Shown in pieces: positions 6,959 to 16,273 of a DNA stretch of 64,000 nucleotides. Every line of letters begins with the position of its first letter. Position 1 is the first letter of the stretch. A program made the position numbers and the translations under genes. The stretch is from NCBI GenBank assembly GCA_030841105.1, contig JAVEDE010000095.1, forward strand, positions 62,001 through 126,000, read 5' to 3'. Source of the DNA: Pyrinomonadaceae bacterium. GTDB lineage: Bacteria > Acidobacteriota > Blastocatellia > Pyrinomonadales > Pyrinomonadaceae. The notes under the pieces are model-generated. The model did not search any database. It saw only the letters and a program-made list of their open reading frames with translations, and was not told where the DNA came from.

Positions 6959-9595
6959 ATGCCCTCGCTTAAAAAGAATACTATCGCTCAAACATTCAAG
7001 TTCAACTGTGACCGCTTTTTACGCTTTAGTCTCGCGTCGAAAGAGGAACGTGAAAGGTTGGGGCTTACTGGTGATATTGTAGATTATAGACCCGGCATCG
7101 CCTTAGTCATGCGCGCCGGTGCTCTTTGGGAGATCGAAAAATACCAAGACCTCATCGCGGTATCACCATCTGACAGCATCGCCTTCCTTCGGGAAGACGA
7201 GGAAGACGAAAAGCTTGGCAAGCGTCGGTTTATAAAGGTCGAGGACTTATTTGACCGGCTACGCCAAACGGTGCCACCGAACGCTATCATTGAGGGCGAA
7301 TTTATCGCCCCGGTATCAATAAGTCGTGGACTTAAAGAGGCTCACGAGAAGTACGGCTTAGAGCCAGCAGCAGCCCGCCCCGATATCCTCTGGATACGCA
7401 AATACCCTACCGGCGCGCCACTAATCGGCGGACGTAAGGATTCACTCGAATATGAGATACACGTGATCGACGTAAAAATGGCTGCTGAACCGAGCCTGCG
7501 CCATTTTATTGAAGTAACCTACTATGCTCTAGCCTTGCATGAAGCCATAAAGAAGCAAGGATTATCCCATCGCTATGCTGTTAGTTCACGTGGACTGGTT
7601 TGGCCTGGGAGCCATGACGTGCATGAGTTTCGCAATTTGCACCGGAAGCATGTTGCGGAGGGTACGCCTGATCCTGTCACGGCAACGCTTTTGGAAACCT
7701 TGATTTCCGTACCTTACGAAGTTTATCAGGTTCATGTTAAGCAATTTTTTGAAGACCGATTGCTGCGGGTACTCGATCAAGCGCCGGAAGATGCAGCGTG
7801 GCATGTGGGCCCGAAATCTCAACTCTGCGACTTTGTCGCCTACTGTCAAAAACAAGCAGAGGAGACCGATCATCTTTCACGTATCGCATGGATGACACAC
7901 GGGCAAGCGAAACTGCTAAGGGAACACGGTATTAAAACAACGCGAGAATTAGCTCAAGCTATTGAACATAACGCGCCAGGGTGGCGCTTGGCATTAAACA
8001 CGAGCCATCAATTAAGAGCCGAGTCGGCAGTTCTATATGCACGTGCTGAAGCTTTGCAAGTATCTCGCCCGGTATTAGCCAAAGATCGCGTGAGTGCGTT
8101 GATGCCCGCGTGGTCTGATATGAACATTTACCTTACGGTACACTTTGATATGGGTACTGGTATTAGCTTCGCCTTCGGCGCGAAGCGTGTTTACTTTCAA
8201 TCCGGCAGATCAGTTGGCGACCCGCCGAAGGTAGATGATGCGACATTTGTTGTTGATCGAGTTGATGAACTTAACACCGATTCTGAGAAGAAGCGTTTTC
8301 TGGAGTTCATCGAGGTGGTTTCCCGCTGGCTCGACGAAGCGTCCATACATAACTCCAGAGCCTCTAAGTCAGACAAGGTTTCCGCTCACATCTTCTTTTG
8401 GGATGAACTGGAGATTAGACAACTGGGACGCATGTTGCGCCGGCACATAAGCGATCCGGAATTTGCTGAACATGTAGCTCTTCTACTTAGATTCTTCCCA
8501 CCCGATAATATGTTACCCGATCCAAGTATTTTCAAATCGCAGCCTATGACCGTTGTTAAGGAAGTTTTCAGAACGCTGATCGGGCTTCCCATCGCCATCG
8601 ACTATACACTGTTTGAAGTTGCTAATTCGTTTTACGCGAGTTTGAAAGCGGATGGTACGCCATATAAATATAGTGTGCCTTACGGTTTCGAATATGATAT
8701 GACCGATCAGATACCTTCGGAGCGGGCGTACGAATTATGGCAGGATCGAGTGTTGCTAAAACGTAACCAAACTCAGTTTTACACTCGCGGCGAAATATAT
8801 AAGGGGATAGAGGATGCAGTTTTAAAGCGGTTAGACGCACTGAATAATGTCGTTCAGAAGTTGCGTGAACACCATAAGGACCGATTGACCTTAGTGAAGG
8901 CGCCTTTCACCGCAGCAGAGCCGGTGCAGACCAAAATACCGGAGAAAGCCCGCCAACTTGTTGCTTTTACCCAACTAAACGCTGTCGTTGATGAAATTAA
9001 GAACCGACATGATAGATCGCTTCCTATAGAAGAACGAGAAGCGCGTTTTATCTCGGTGCGTGGAATCACGCTCGTAGATGGTGACCATTATGCTGATGTC
9101 ATCACAGAAATTCGTACCCATCAGCAGCGGTATGCGACCCGCCGACTAATGCCCATGACCTTCTCGCCCGATTCGCGGGATTGCCGTTTTAAGGAGGGCG
9201 ATTTTTTGCTTGCCTTATCAAACGAAACTCCGGCATTGGATTTAGATGTAACTTGGTATCACCACCTCGACATTAGCTTTGAGGACGCACAGGAACACTT
9301 AGCTAACAGCGGACTAGGAGAACGAACTGAGCAAAGGTTACTAAGAGCTAAAACGTCCGCGTTGTTACAAGTGGAACTGGTCAAATTCGAGTCGTTTGCA
9401 ACTCCGCCATTTATGGTCTTGACTCCAGCTGATGCGGCTGTTTTCGATTTCGCACAGCATATGGGGCTTATCAATGTCGCTCGCCCGATGGTGCTCGATC
9501 CGATTTATAAGGACTTCAAAAGTGACAGAATCAAACAGGCGCTTGTTCTTATCGGTGGTGACGTGCCCAAAATGAAGAAGAGGAGAAAGAGCTAA
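6959..9595 (+). CDS. RecB/Cas4-like PD-(D/E)XK nuclease (TM0106-type), helicase partner downstream
   Basis: This 878-residue protein has an N-terminal RecB-like nuclease core: Asp142 (ARPDILW), the D-x-K pair Asp171/Lys173 (HVIDVKM) and a following helix with paired tyrosines near 188-189, where the Cas4/RecB QxxxY motif normally sits. A helix-hairpin-like segment follows (about 325-345), and an RNase H_2-like region lies around 390-520. This order matches TM0106-family nucleases, which are usually fused to a Dna2-like helicase. Here the helicase is a separate gene 1 bp downstream, so the pair is translationally coupled. Role: DNA end processing or phage-DNA degradation (inferred). The start is moderately certain (AAGGGA 13 bp upstream). 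Confidence 0.75.
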   Translation: MPSLKKNTIAQTFKFNCDRFLRFSLASKEERERLGLTGDIVDYRPGIALVMRAGALWEIEKYQDLIAVSPSDSIAFLREDEEDEKLGKRRFIKVEDLFDRLRQTVPPNAIIEGEFIAPVSISRGLKEAHEKYGLEPAAARPDILWIRKYPTGAPLIGGRKDSLEYEIHVIDVKMAAEPSLRHFIEVTYYALALHEAIKKQGLSHRYAVSSRGLVWPGSHDVHEFRNLHRKHVAEGTPDPVTATLLETLISVPYEVYQVHVKQFFEDRLLRVLDQAPEDAAWHVGPKSQLCDFVAYCQKQAEETDHLSRIAWMTHGQAKLLREHGIKTTRELAQAIEHNAPGWRLALNTSHQLRAESAVLYARAEALQVSRPVLAKDRVSALMPAWSDMNIYLTVHFDMGTGISFAFGAKRVYFQSGRSVGDPPKVDDATFVVDRVDELNTDSEKKRFLEFIEVVSRWLDEASIHNSRASKSDKVSAHIFFWDELEIRQLGRMLRRHISDPEFAEHVALLLRFFPPDNMLPDPSIFKSQPMTVVKEVFRTLIGLPIAIDYTLFEVANSFYASLKADGTPYKYSVPYGFEYDMTDQIPSERAYELWQDRVLLKRNQTQFYTRGEIYKGIEDAVLKRLDALNNVVQKLREHHKDRLTLVKAPFTAAEPVQTKIPEKARQLVAFTQLNAVVDEIKNRHDRSLPIEEREARFISVRGITLVDGDHYADVITEIRTHQQRYATRRLMPMTFSPDSRDCRFKEGDFLLALSNETPALDLDVTWYHHLDISFEDAQEHLANSGLGERTEQRLLRAKTSALLQVELVKFESFATPPFMVLTPADAAVFDFAQHMGLINVARPMVLDPIYKDFKSDRIKQALVLIGGDVPKMKKRRKS

Positions 9596-9596
9596 G

Positions 9597-11201
9597 ATGG
9601 TCGCTCGCGATAAGAAACCGGCGCGACGGATTGAACCGGCACATTCCCTTCTATACGAACCAGATAAACTTCCAGCGGTGGCATCAGTTCTGGATACCGA
9701 AGCTCTGCTGGACACAATCGCGCCTGCAAAGGAATATCCGTTTAATGAGCGCCAACGGGCGGCGTTCAGTGCCGCTTTTACTAAACGACTTTCTCTAGTA
9801 TGGGGGCCGCCAGGGACTGGCAAAACCACAGTGTTAGCAGGCATTGTGCTTGGCTATCTTGTGCGTGCCAGTGTCACGGGTAAGACTGTCCGCATCGGCG
9901 TTGGTGCATCGAACTATAATGCGCTTGATAAAGTTCTCGTTGAGGCGGTAAAGCTCTATGAGCGGTGTGTTTCGAGTACGGCAGGACTAAAAATCCCGGC
10001 GACTTTCATACGGGTAAGAAGTAGTCACGCACAGCCGCTAGGGGATAACAGAATTGCTGATTTACCGCGAGATGCGCCGGAGGCTTCGCATCTCGCGCAG
10101 AACCTTGAATCGTCGGCGATGTCATTAGTTGTTGGCGGCACATGGATGCAGCTCGGCAAATTGTGCCAAACGCACACTGAGCGAAAACAGCCGGTTGCAG
10201 AATGGTTCGATCTGTTGATTATCGACGAAGCGTCGCAAATGGATACGGGCGCGGCGGCGGCTTATTTTCTGCTATTGGCACAGGATGGGCATGTTGTGTT
10301 GGCAGGCGATCATAAGCAACTCGGGCCGATTTACGGGTTCGATATGCAAGAAACGAAAGACGGTCTTCTGGACTGTATTTTTAGCTACATGCAAGAGACA
10401 CATGAGGTGCAGCCCATTACCCTTACCGACAATCATCGTAATAACGAGGAGATCGCTTCTTACCCGAGAACACGATTTTATCCTGAGGGCTTACTCGCCA
10501 AAAATCCAGCACGACGATTGGATTTAACGCTTCCGGTCTTTACAGGTACTCCGTCGGGTTGGTCTCCAGACCTGCCGTGGACGGAAGAATATCTGCGGAT
10601 ACTTGATCCTAACAGTCCCATTGTCGTTATCACGTATGGTGCCGGGAGCTATACGTTATCTAATAGTTTTGAAGCACAGACAGTGGCAGCGGTGGCAGCA
10701 CTATATCGACGCTTGCGGGCGGAGCAACATTCTCCGTTGGATGAAAATGATTTTTGGGATGAACGGTTGGGCATCATGACGCCACACCGGGCACAGATGG
10801 CGGGCATTCGCAACAATATGCTCGAAAGGGCAGGCTTTTCCATGAAGCCTCCGCCGGTAGTAGATACTGTGGATCGTTTTCAAGGTCAGGAACGCGATCT
10901 GATTATTGCTAGCTATACGGTTGCCGATCCTGATTTTGTTGGTAGTGAGGATGAATTTATCTTGAGTCCCCGTCGCTTTAACGTCACGCTGACGCGGGCG
11001 CGCAGTAAGTTCATCATGATGATAAGCGATGCTGTTACCCAGTACCTTCCGGCCGATAAGGATATCGCCGAAGATGCGGCTCACATTCAATTATTCGTTG
11101 AAGAATACTGTTCTAATATCAGGGAAGTAACCCTACCGTTTATAGATGCCGACGGGGTTCTCAAGCACGTTCCCTGTTCTCTTCGGACGTCCCCATCCTA
11201 A
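9597..11201 (+). CDS. UPF1/Dna2-like superfamily 1 helicase
   Basis: All main SF1B helicase motifs are visible in 534 residues: Q-motif region FNERQRAAF (about 49), Walker A GPPGTGKT (70-77), Walker B IIDEAS (208-213), motif III AGDHKQLGPI, motif IV region TPHRAQM, motif V DTVDRFQGQERD (about 422-433) and motif VI NVTLTRARSK. These AAA_11/AAA_12 helicases unwind DNA or RNA with ATP. The ATG is 1 bp after the nuclease stop codon and the ribosome binding site (AGGAGAAAGAG) lies inside the end of that gene. The protein is short, with no N-terminal nuclease of its own, consistent with a split Dna2-type machine. Confidence 0.88.
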   Translation: MVARDKKPARRIEPAHSLLYEPDKLPAVASVLDTEALLDTIAPAKEYPFNERQRAAFSAAFTKRLSLVWGPPGTGKTTVLAGIVLGYLVRASVTGKTVRIGVGASNYNALDKVLVEAVKLYERCVSSTAGLKIPATFIRVRSSHAQPLGDNRIADLPRDAPEASHLAQNLESSAMSLVVGGTWMQLGKLCQTHTERKQPVAEWFDLLIIDEASQMDTGAAAAYFLLLAQDGHVVLAGDHKQLGPIYGFDMQETKDGLLDCIFSYMQETHEVQPITLTDNHRNNEEIASYPRTRFYPEGLLAKNPARRLDLTLPVFTGTPSGWSPDLPWTEEYLRILDPNSPIVVITYGAGSYTLSNSFEAQTVAAVAALYRRLRAEQHSPLDENDFWDERLGIMTPHRAQMAGIRNNMLERAGFSMKPPPVVDTVDRFQGQERDLIIASYTVADPDFVGSEDEFILSPRRFNVTLTRARSKFIMMISDAVTQYLPADKDIAEDAAHIQLFVEEYCSNIREVTLPFIDADGVLKHVPCSLRTSPS

Positions 11202-11369
11202 ATCCGAAAAACTTATAGGGAGGTAAGTTCTACATAGATACGGCTTCAGCGATTTTCAACCCTATTTAGAATGGCGAGCACCATGAACGGATACGGAGAT
11301 TAGCCCTTTGGGGCACTAGTTTCAATTTCCCTGCCAAGCACAATCAGCCTCAACTACCACCCGCAGAAA

Positions 11370-12659
11370 CTATGCAAAGATGGACTTTAGTATAGACCTG
11401 AACTCTCTTATTGTCTTAGGACTTAAATCAACACCGATGGCAGAGTGACCCAAGCTTGCAGCCATTTTCAGCGTCGTACCTGTTCCCATAAAGGGGTCAA
11501 GCGCAACGCCTGGCATAAATCCTTTGCGACACTTACAGCGCGACCAACCGACCGATTCCCAAAGTGGGAATGTGAATTCGCGAAAGTAACCCCCGAGTAT
11601 TTCCTTGGCTTCCCTAGCCAGCCTCTGGACTTGAGCCGAACTTTTTCCTGAGCCGTTCTGGAAATGAAGGGCTTTACCAGCGTCCCCGATACCAGTCGCG
11701 CGGATGGCTGCAAAGTGTGCACGCGTTAATCCCCACTCCCGGGCGATCTCCATCGCGCGCCGCGCCTGAGGCCGATTGGGATTTAGCTTATTTGTTCGCT
11801 TTACTTTCCGCCGCCGAGGTGCGCCGCACGCAACGCATACCTCCTTGGGGCACGCGAGGGTCAAAATCCGTTCAGCGATCTCGTCGGGGAAGGGTGCCAA
11901 GTGGTTGCTATGCTTCCTAATCGGATTTACTACCCACACGTCACCCGGATTGGCACCGTTACCGAACTTTTCAGAAAAGCCAAAAAGGTCATAATAATAG
12001 CGGCGGCCCACCGTCAAATGAATGATGTACTCATGCCTAGGTGCCAAACGATTTTTCGCAGGTTCGGGCACGCCGTTATCTTTAGCCCATACAATCTTGT
12101 TACGTATGATCCAACCGTCGTCGCGCGCGGCGACCACTAACCGTCCGGGAATGTCGACGAGACTGCGGTTCGAGAATGTGTCACCTACATTCAGAAATAT
12201 TGAGCCCGTAGATTTTAGAACTCGCCGCCACTCTCTCATAGCAGAAATTATCACATTCACGTACTGATCTGGAGTACGCTCGCGCCCGATCTGACCATGT
12301 ATTTTATAGTCTCGCTTACGCCAGTAAGGCGGTGACGTGATGATTGTATCGACAGAACTCGCCTCTAAGCGGAGTTGGCGGGCGTCCTCGCAGAACGCGG
12401 AGATGAATTGAAGGTCCGTCACCTCCGCGGCCTGTATCTGGGAAACTCGTTTTACTCGGCTGGTCTTCTTAGTAATGCTTTTTAACGGGTGACTTAACCC
12501 GTTTCGACCTCCAGATTTTTTATGGGCGGCAGCGCTCAACAGGCCTCCGTAATAGCCGTAATAATTTAACTCGGGCGTAACTATACAAAAATCGTGTATC
12601 TCTCGTCGAGGGCGGAGCGGGACTGATGGTGTGCTGATGATTTGGGGTAAAAGACGCAA
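11370..12659 (-). CDS. Site-specific DNA methyltransferase, beta class (N4-cytosine or N6-adenine)
   Basis: The catalytic motif TSPPY (residues 108-112) precedes the AdoMet-binding motif DPFMGTGTT (388-396), the order of beta-class DNA methyltransferases. TSPPY favours N4-cytosine but does not exclude N6-adenine. Between them is an insert with CxxC pairs (CVACG near 274 and CKCRK near 375), a possible zinc ribbon. The first 75 residues are poorly conserved in appearance, so the true start may be internal. It is convergent with the nuclease-helicase pair, 168 bp away. It could be the self-protecting methylase of that pair or a solitary enzyme. Confidence 0.88.
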   Translation of the reverse strand: MRLLPQIISTPSVPLRPRREIHDFCIVTPELNYYGYYGGLLSAAAHKKSGGRNGLSHPLKSITKKTSRVKRVSQIQAAEVTDLQFISAFCEDARQLRLEASSVDTIITSPPYWRKRDYKIHGQIGRERTPDQYVNVIISAMREWRRVLKSTGSIFLNVGDTFSNRSLVDIPGRLVVAARDDGWIIRNKIVWAKDNGVPEPAKNRLAPRHEYIIHLTVGRRYYYDLFGFSEKFGNGANPGDVWVVNPIRKHSNHLAPFPDEIAERILTLACPKEVCVACGAPRRRKVKRTNKLNPNRPQARRAMEIAREWGLTRAHFAAIRATGIGDAGKALHFQNGSGKSSAQVQRLAREAKEILGGYFREFTFPLWESVGWSRCKCRKGFMPGVALDPFMGTGTTLKMAASLGHSAIGVDLSPKTIREFRSILKSIFA

Positions 12660-13292
12660 GTCTAGTTATCTCATCCCAGACGATGCTCTTCTCACTCACA
12701 TATCTTATCGGAAGGCTGGTGGTGGCGAGCGTATACCTTCAGGTTACACTAGCCCTTCCCGGAGATGTTCAGCGATAGTCACCGTTTCTACATTACTCAT
12801 AAGGAATTAGGGCAGATTATAAAGTCCTAGTGATGGGACTTTTGAAACATACAATGCATCGTAATATTAATAAGTAAACAGGAGTTTTTACGGAGGTAAT
12901 CCATCCACAAACCTATTCAACAATGTACACTCATAGATAGTTCCCACAAAGACCCTAACTTTGCCTTGAAGATTTTAGTAGGCACAGCTGACCGTCGCGA
13001 AGGCAGTGAGGGAGCAGAATCAACCATCATTTCTCAAGAGTTTTACGATCAAGTTGATACAAGAGAACTTCATTTCCATGATTACAGAACGTGGGCTAGA
13101 TAGTGAGATTTGCTTGCCAACGCTTATCAAGCGTCGCATTTATATTGAGCTTTCAGATCCTAATCTTTTTGAGCGCGGATACATGGGAAGATATTTACCG
13201 GTGGCGCTGCCTGAAGCGCATATCCTGCTCTCCTCACGAGAGACGAAGACAAAGGCTTCCCTCGACTTCCAATATTGATTTGGGCCTACTGT
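12660..13292. other. Gene-poor spacer with possible decayed coding sequence
   Basis: No gene can be confidently called. Two overlapping open stretches on the plus strand, about 12903-13106 without a normal start and 13006-13278 starting at GTG, read as ordinary-looking protein but match nothing I recognise. They end in different frames, as expected of a degraded gene. A good ribosome binding site (ACGGAGGTAA, about 12891) lies just ahead with no ATG after it. Confidence 0.4.
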
Positions 13293-14279
13293 TTAAGGCG
13301 CTGCGTACAGCGTTATATTTCCGTCTGCGTCTACTTTGAAATAGTTCACCTTCGCTTTTTCTTCTTCGGATTCGGTCGGATCGCGACCGATTATCTTCGT
13401 AGCTTGCAGACTGTATTTCTTCTCTTGGTATCCGTCTTCATACTTGTGGTCATACTTGAGGCAGATACATTGGATGGGATTCAGCCAGATATGGGATCTG
13501 CGGTGTCCAGGTGAAATAGTAAATGACTCCCATGAACCCTGCAGGAGAATCTTATAAGGGATAGGGCCGTTAGTGTCATTACGCACGATGGCAACAAACC
13601 GAACCTCTACGCGAATCGTAACTGTGGCCGGTTCAGCCAAACCCTTGAAGCGGAATCTATGAATACGATCCCCGTTACTAGAACCGTATATTGTCGGCGA
13701 GTCAGTGAATACACCATAGCCTCCGCGATCTTGAATTTCGACGAGGACTTTAGCATCATTCATCCAACCATAACGATGTTTGAATGTCGGGTTCGCTGCG
13801 TCTGGGTTGGTGATGAACCACTTGCTACATCTGTTTGGCAGCACCTCTACTTCATATTCTCCCAGTTCCAGCTGTTCTTCGGACGTTTCATTACAGTCTA
13901 GGATCGGACCTTCGCTTTCGGTGTGATATGACTCGTATCGATCACTTGCGCGCATGCTTGTGTCCGTGGCTCTTGCTGTCGATGAGTTTGCGAGCCATGA
14001 AGAGATTCTCTTACCAGCATTCGATGTGCGGCGCCTTACCCGACGCCTTGCGGGTTGCGGACGTGACGCCAATCTCGGTGTCGGCGTGGGATGCGGACGT
14101 GACGCTAGCCTTGGTGTCGGCGTGGGATTAGGTTTGATAACTCCCCCTTTCTCCTGGGCGAATATAACCGAAACCAGACGCGCCCGCGGTAATAAGGTAG
14201 AGATTGAAAGCAATACCACAGCGATTGCTGGCACAGTAATAGTCAAGCAAAGTCTACATCTGTGGCTGCGTCTTTTCAT
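13293..14279 (-). CDS. Secreted or membrane-anchored protein with Pro-rich repeats, unknown function
   Basis: The 328-residue product has an N-terminal hydrophobic segment (residues 9-30) that could be a signal peptide or anchor. It continues with a duplicated proline-rich block (PTPTPRLASRP twice, about 52-72) and a basic stretch. A soluble C-terminal half (about 115-328) contains conserved-looking Cys, Trp and Tyr residues. I do not recognise the family. Its start overlaps the end of the upstream TIR-FGE gene by 26 bp, so it is probably co-translated and works with that protein. Confidence 0.7.
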   Translation of the reverse strand: MKRRSHRCRLCLTITVPAIAVVLLSISTLLPRARLVSVIFAQEKGGVIKPNPTPTPRLASRPHPTPTPRLASRPQPARRRVRRRTSNAGKRISSWLANSSTARATDTSMRASDRYESYHTESEGPILDCNETSEEQLELGEYEVEVLPNRCSKWFITNPDAANPTFKHRYGWMNDAKVLVEIQDRGGYGVFTDSPTIYGSSNGDRIHRFRFKGLAEPATVTIRVEVRFVAIVRNDTNGPIPYKILLQGSWESFTISPGHRRSHIWLNPIQCICLKYDHKYEDGYQEKKYSLQATKIIGRDPTESEEEKAKVNYFKVDADGNITLYAAP

Positions 14280-16050
14280 CTTTCACCTCATTCTCAGTTC
14301 TGCCGGACGAGTTGTTCATGTCTTTGGCGCAGCGAAATCCGGTTTTGTCGTAACTTACGCCTCTTGCGGGATAGCCCCGCCGATAAGTTGTCGTTGCCTC
14401 ATTTTTATCCTCTATATATGATCCGCCGCGAATGACCCGTAAATCGCCCGGCGGCTTATTTGGCAATGGCTGCCCTTTCTTATAAGCAGTCAGCTTGCTG
14501 GCCGTCCATTCCCAAGCATTGCCGACCATGTCGGACATGCTGAACGGTGAAGTGCCTTTATAGCTTCCGACTTCCATTAAACCTTTGGAAGCTGAATTAG
14601 CATTAGCTAATCCATCCTTCCACTCATTGCCCCACGGATAGCGAAACCCTTTCTTGCCGCCGCGCGCTGCGAACTCCCATTCCTCTTCCGTCGGCAGGCG
14701 CTTGCCAGCCCAACTCGCGTAAGCGTTGGCGTCATCCCACGTCACACCTGTGACAGGCAATTTAGCCGTTCCGCCAGGGAATTTATTACTCCCCCAAACC
14801 GAAGGAGGTTGACATTCCTCTTCGTCAACGCACTTTTGGTAATCTTCGCGCGTCACTTCATAGAGATCAATGAAAAAGGAATTGACTGTGACCTTGTGCG
14901 CGGGGCTTTCGTATCTGGTCGGATCACCATCGCGTCCCATTGTGAACTCAGCACCCGACACGTAAGCCATGCCGGTTGGTGGCACCACCGATTGCGCAGG
15001 AGGCGGCGCGGTTGCGCCGCTTAAATTGCCTGCAGACGTGTCAGCCCCCTGCTCCGTCAGCGACGAACTATTACCTGCCGATGAGGTACTACTTGATGAC
15101 TGTTTGTTATTACTCTCACCATAGTGCACTAACGTAAATATAACAACAACGGCCAATATGACCAGAGCAATCATACCTATCAGCGTGGACCGCTTATACC
15201 TACCGATGGGCACAACGATGGGTGGTACGGATTCACCATCAGTCAACACGACTATTTCAGGAGGCGGCTCTTCGACAGGTTTGACGGCTGGCAAGTCAGA
15301 AGGCATTGCCTCCGGTATTCTTCGAGTTGATGTAATAGCCTGCTGAGTTTCGACAGTGTGATCTTCTTCAAGCTCCGCCTCACGTTGTCGCGCCGATTCC
15401 TCTGCCTCACGCGCCAATCGCTCTTGCTCCGCGCGGCGACGCTCTTCGTCGGCCCGACGAAGTTCGGCTTTTGCTGCCGCAAGCCGTTGCGCTTCCGCTT
15501 CTGGGTTTGTTTTACTATTAATTGTATCCTTTGAATTAGGAGGTGCGGAATCAACTGAGGAATTTAGATATACAGGATTTAGGTTGAGTGCCTTTTCAAT
15601 AGCCTCAGTCAATCTAACAAGTACTTTTTCCTGATTAGCCTTCGTCATAGAACCTAGCGGTTTTGACGGAGGGTTGTCTCTTAGTGTTTGGAATCGGGAT
15701 AAACTTGGGGTTCGCGCAAAACGGGAATGCCCGATAATTACCGGTATGATTACAGCCCCATCTCTGTCTGCGGCAGTTAAGAGCGGGGGCAATTCATTCG
15801 TTGCAATGAAATCTGAGGCAAGGAAATCTGCGCTGATAAACAAAACAGCTACCTTCGTTACCTTGATAGCTTTTTTAATCTCCTCCCGCCACTGGGAGCC
15901 GGGCTTGAGCATGGTGTCGTCCCATCTTTCAACGATCCCCTCACGTTCTAAAGGCTTGAGATGAATATGAAAACGCTCTACCCATCTAATATCCTTATGG
16001 CTGTAGCTAATGAAGACTTTTGCCCGTGGATGCGGATGTGAGGTCATCAA
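14254..16050 (-). CDS. TIR - coiled coil - TM - FGE/SUMF1-like protein
   Basis: Residues 8-150 form a TIR_2 domain (KVFISYSHKD, then LFISADFLASDFI). Residues about 185-235 are an Ala/Glu/Arg-rich coiled coil. A transmembrane helix lies near 290-312. Residues about 360-585 form a formylglycine-generating-enzyme-like (FGE-sulfatase) domain with the hallmarks PTEEEWEFAARGG, GNAWEWT and GGSY near the end. FGE/C-type-lectin folds in such proteins usually bind ligands rather than act as enzymes. The layout suggests an outside sensor (FGE) signalling to a cytoplasmic TIR. Its neighbour is the overlapping secreted protein. Function is inferred from architecture only. Confidence 0.88.
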   Translation of the reverse strand: MMTSHPHPRAKVFISYSHKDIRWVERFHIHLKPLEREGIVERWDDTMLKPGSQWREEIKKAIKVTKVAVLFISADFLASDFIATNELPPLLTAADRDGAVIIPVIIGHSRFARTPSLSRFQTLRDNPPSKPLGSMTKANQEKVLVRLTEAIEKALNLNPVYLNSSVDSAPPNSKDTINSKTNPEAEAQRLAAAKAELRRADEERRRAEQERLAREAEESARQREAELEEDHTVETQQAITSTRRIPEAMPSDLPAVKPVEEPPPEIVVLTDGESVPPIVVPIGRYKRSTLIGMIALVILAVVVIFTLVHYGESNNKQSSSSTSSAGNSSSLTEQGADTSAGNLSGATAPPPAQSVVPPTGMAYVSGAEFTMGRDGDPTRYESPAHKVTVNSFFIDLYEVTREDYQKCVDEEECQPPSVWGSNKFPGGTAKLPVTGVTWDDANAYASWAGKRLPTEEEWEFAARGGKKGFRYPWGNEWKDGLANANSASKGLMEVGSYKGTSPFSMSDMVGNAWEWTASKLTAYKKGQPLPNKPPGDLRVIRGGSYIEDKNEATTTYRRGYPARGVSYDKTGFRCAKDMNNSSGRTENEVKDEKTQPQM

Positions 16051-16078
16051 ATAATTCCTCTTAAATCAAATACTGGGC

Positions 16079-16096
16079 AGTGTTAGTATTAACACT
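16079..16096. promoter_or_regulatory. Palindrome upstream of the TIR-FGE gene
   Basis: AGTGTTA and TAACACT form 7-bp arms around GTAT, 29 bp upstream of the TIR-FGE start codon and in the divergent region shared with the kinase-helicase gene. Position and symmetry suit a repressor operator. Confidence 0.35.
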
Positions 16097-16233
16097 TTAG
16101 ATTAGGATGGGTACTTTGGTTGAGACTAAAGAGGGTCAGGCTACTCGTTAGCAAGAGAGCAATAAATCGGGTGTACGATATTCCTCTTATTAAAGACATG
16201 TCAATAATTAAACTCAAGCATATGTGGGCCGCG

Positions 16234-16269
16234 GGAGGACAACACTACCGAGCCCGGCAGTGTTCCTCC
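16234..16269 (+). promoter_or_regulatory. Leader hairpin pairing GGAGG with CCTCC before kinase-helicase ATG
   Basis: GGAGG (16234-16238) plus AACACT (16241-16246) can pair with AGTGTT (16259-16264) plus CCTCC (16265-16269). The only Shine-Dalgarno-like sequence of the gene is therefore in the hairpin, 35 bases before the ATG at 16274, and the bases next to the ATG are its complement. This could hide the ribosome site or bring it closer by looping. Confidence 0.4.
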
Positions 16270-16273
16270 GATC

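Noticed and set aside
6840-7082. 80-codon open frame across the large palindrome
   Set aside because: Begins inside the palindrome at a non-ATG codon, overlaps the nuclease start in another frame, and has no family features.
14254-16050. FGE domain considered as a target of a diversity-generating retroelement
   Set aside because: No reverse transcriptase or template repeat was found in the window.
1-16200. Complete transposon or prophage
   Set aside because: No transposase, integrase or phage structural gene is visible; only end-like repeats.
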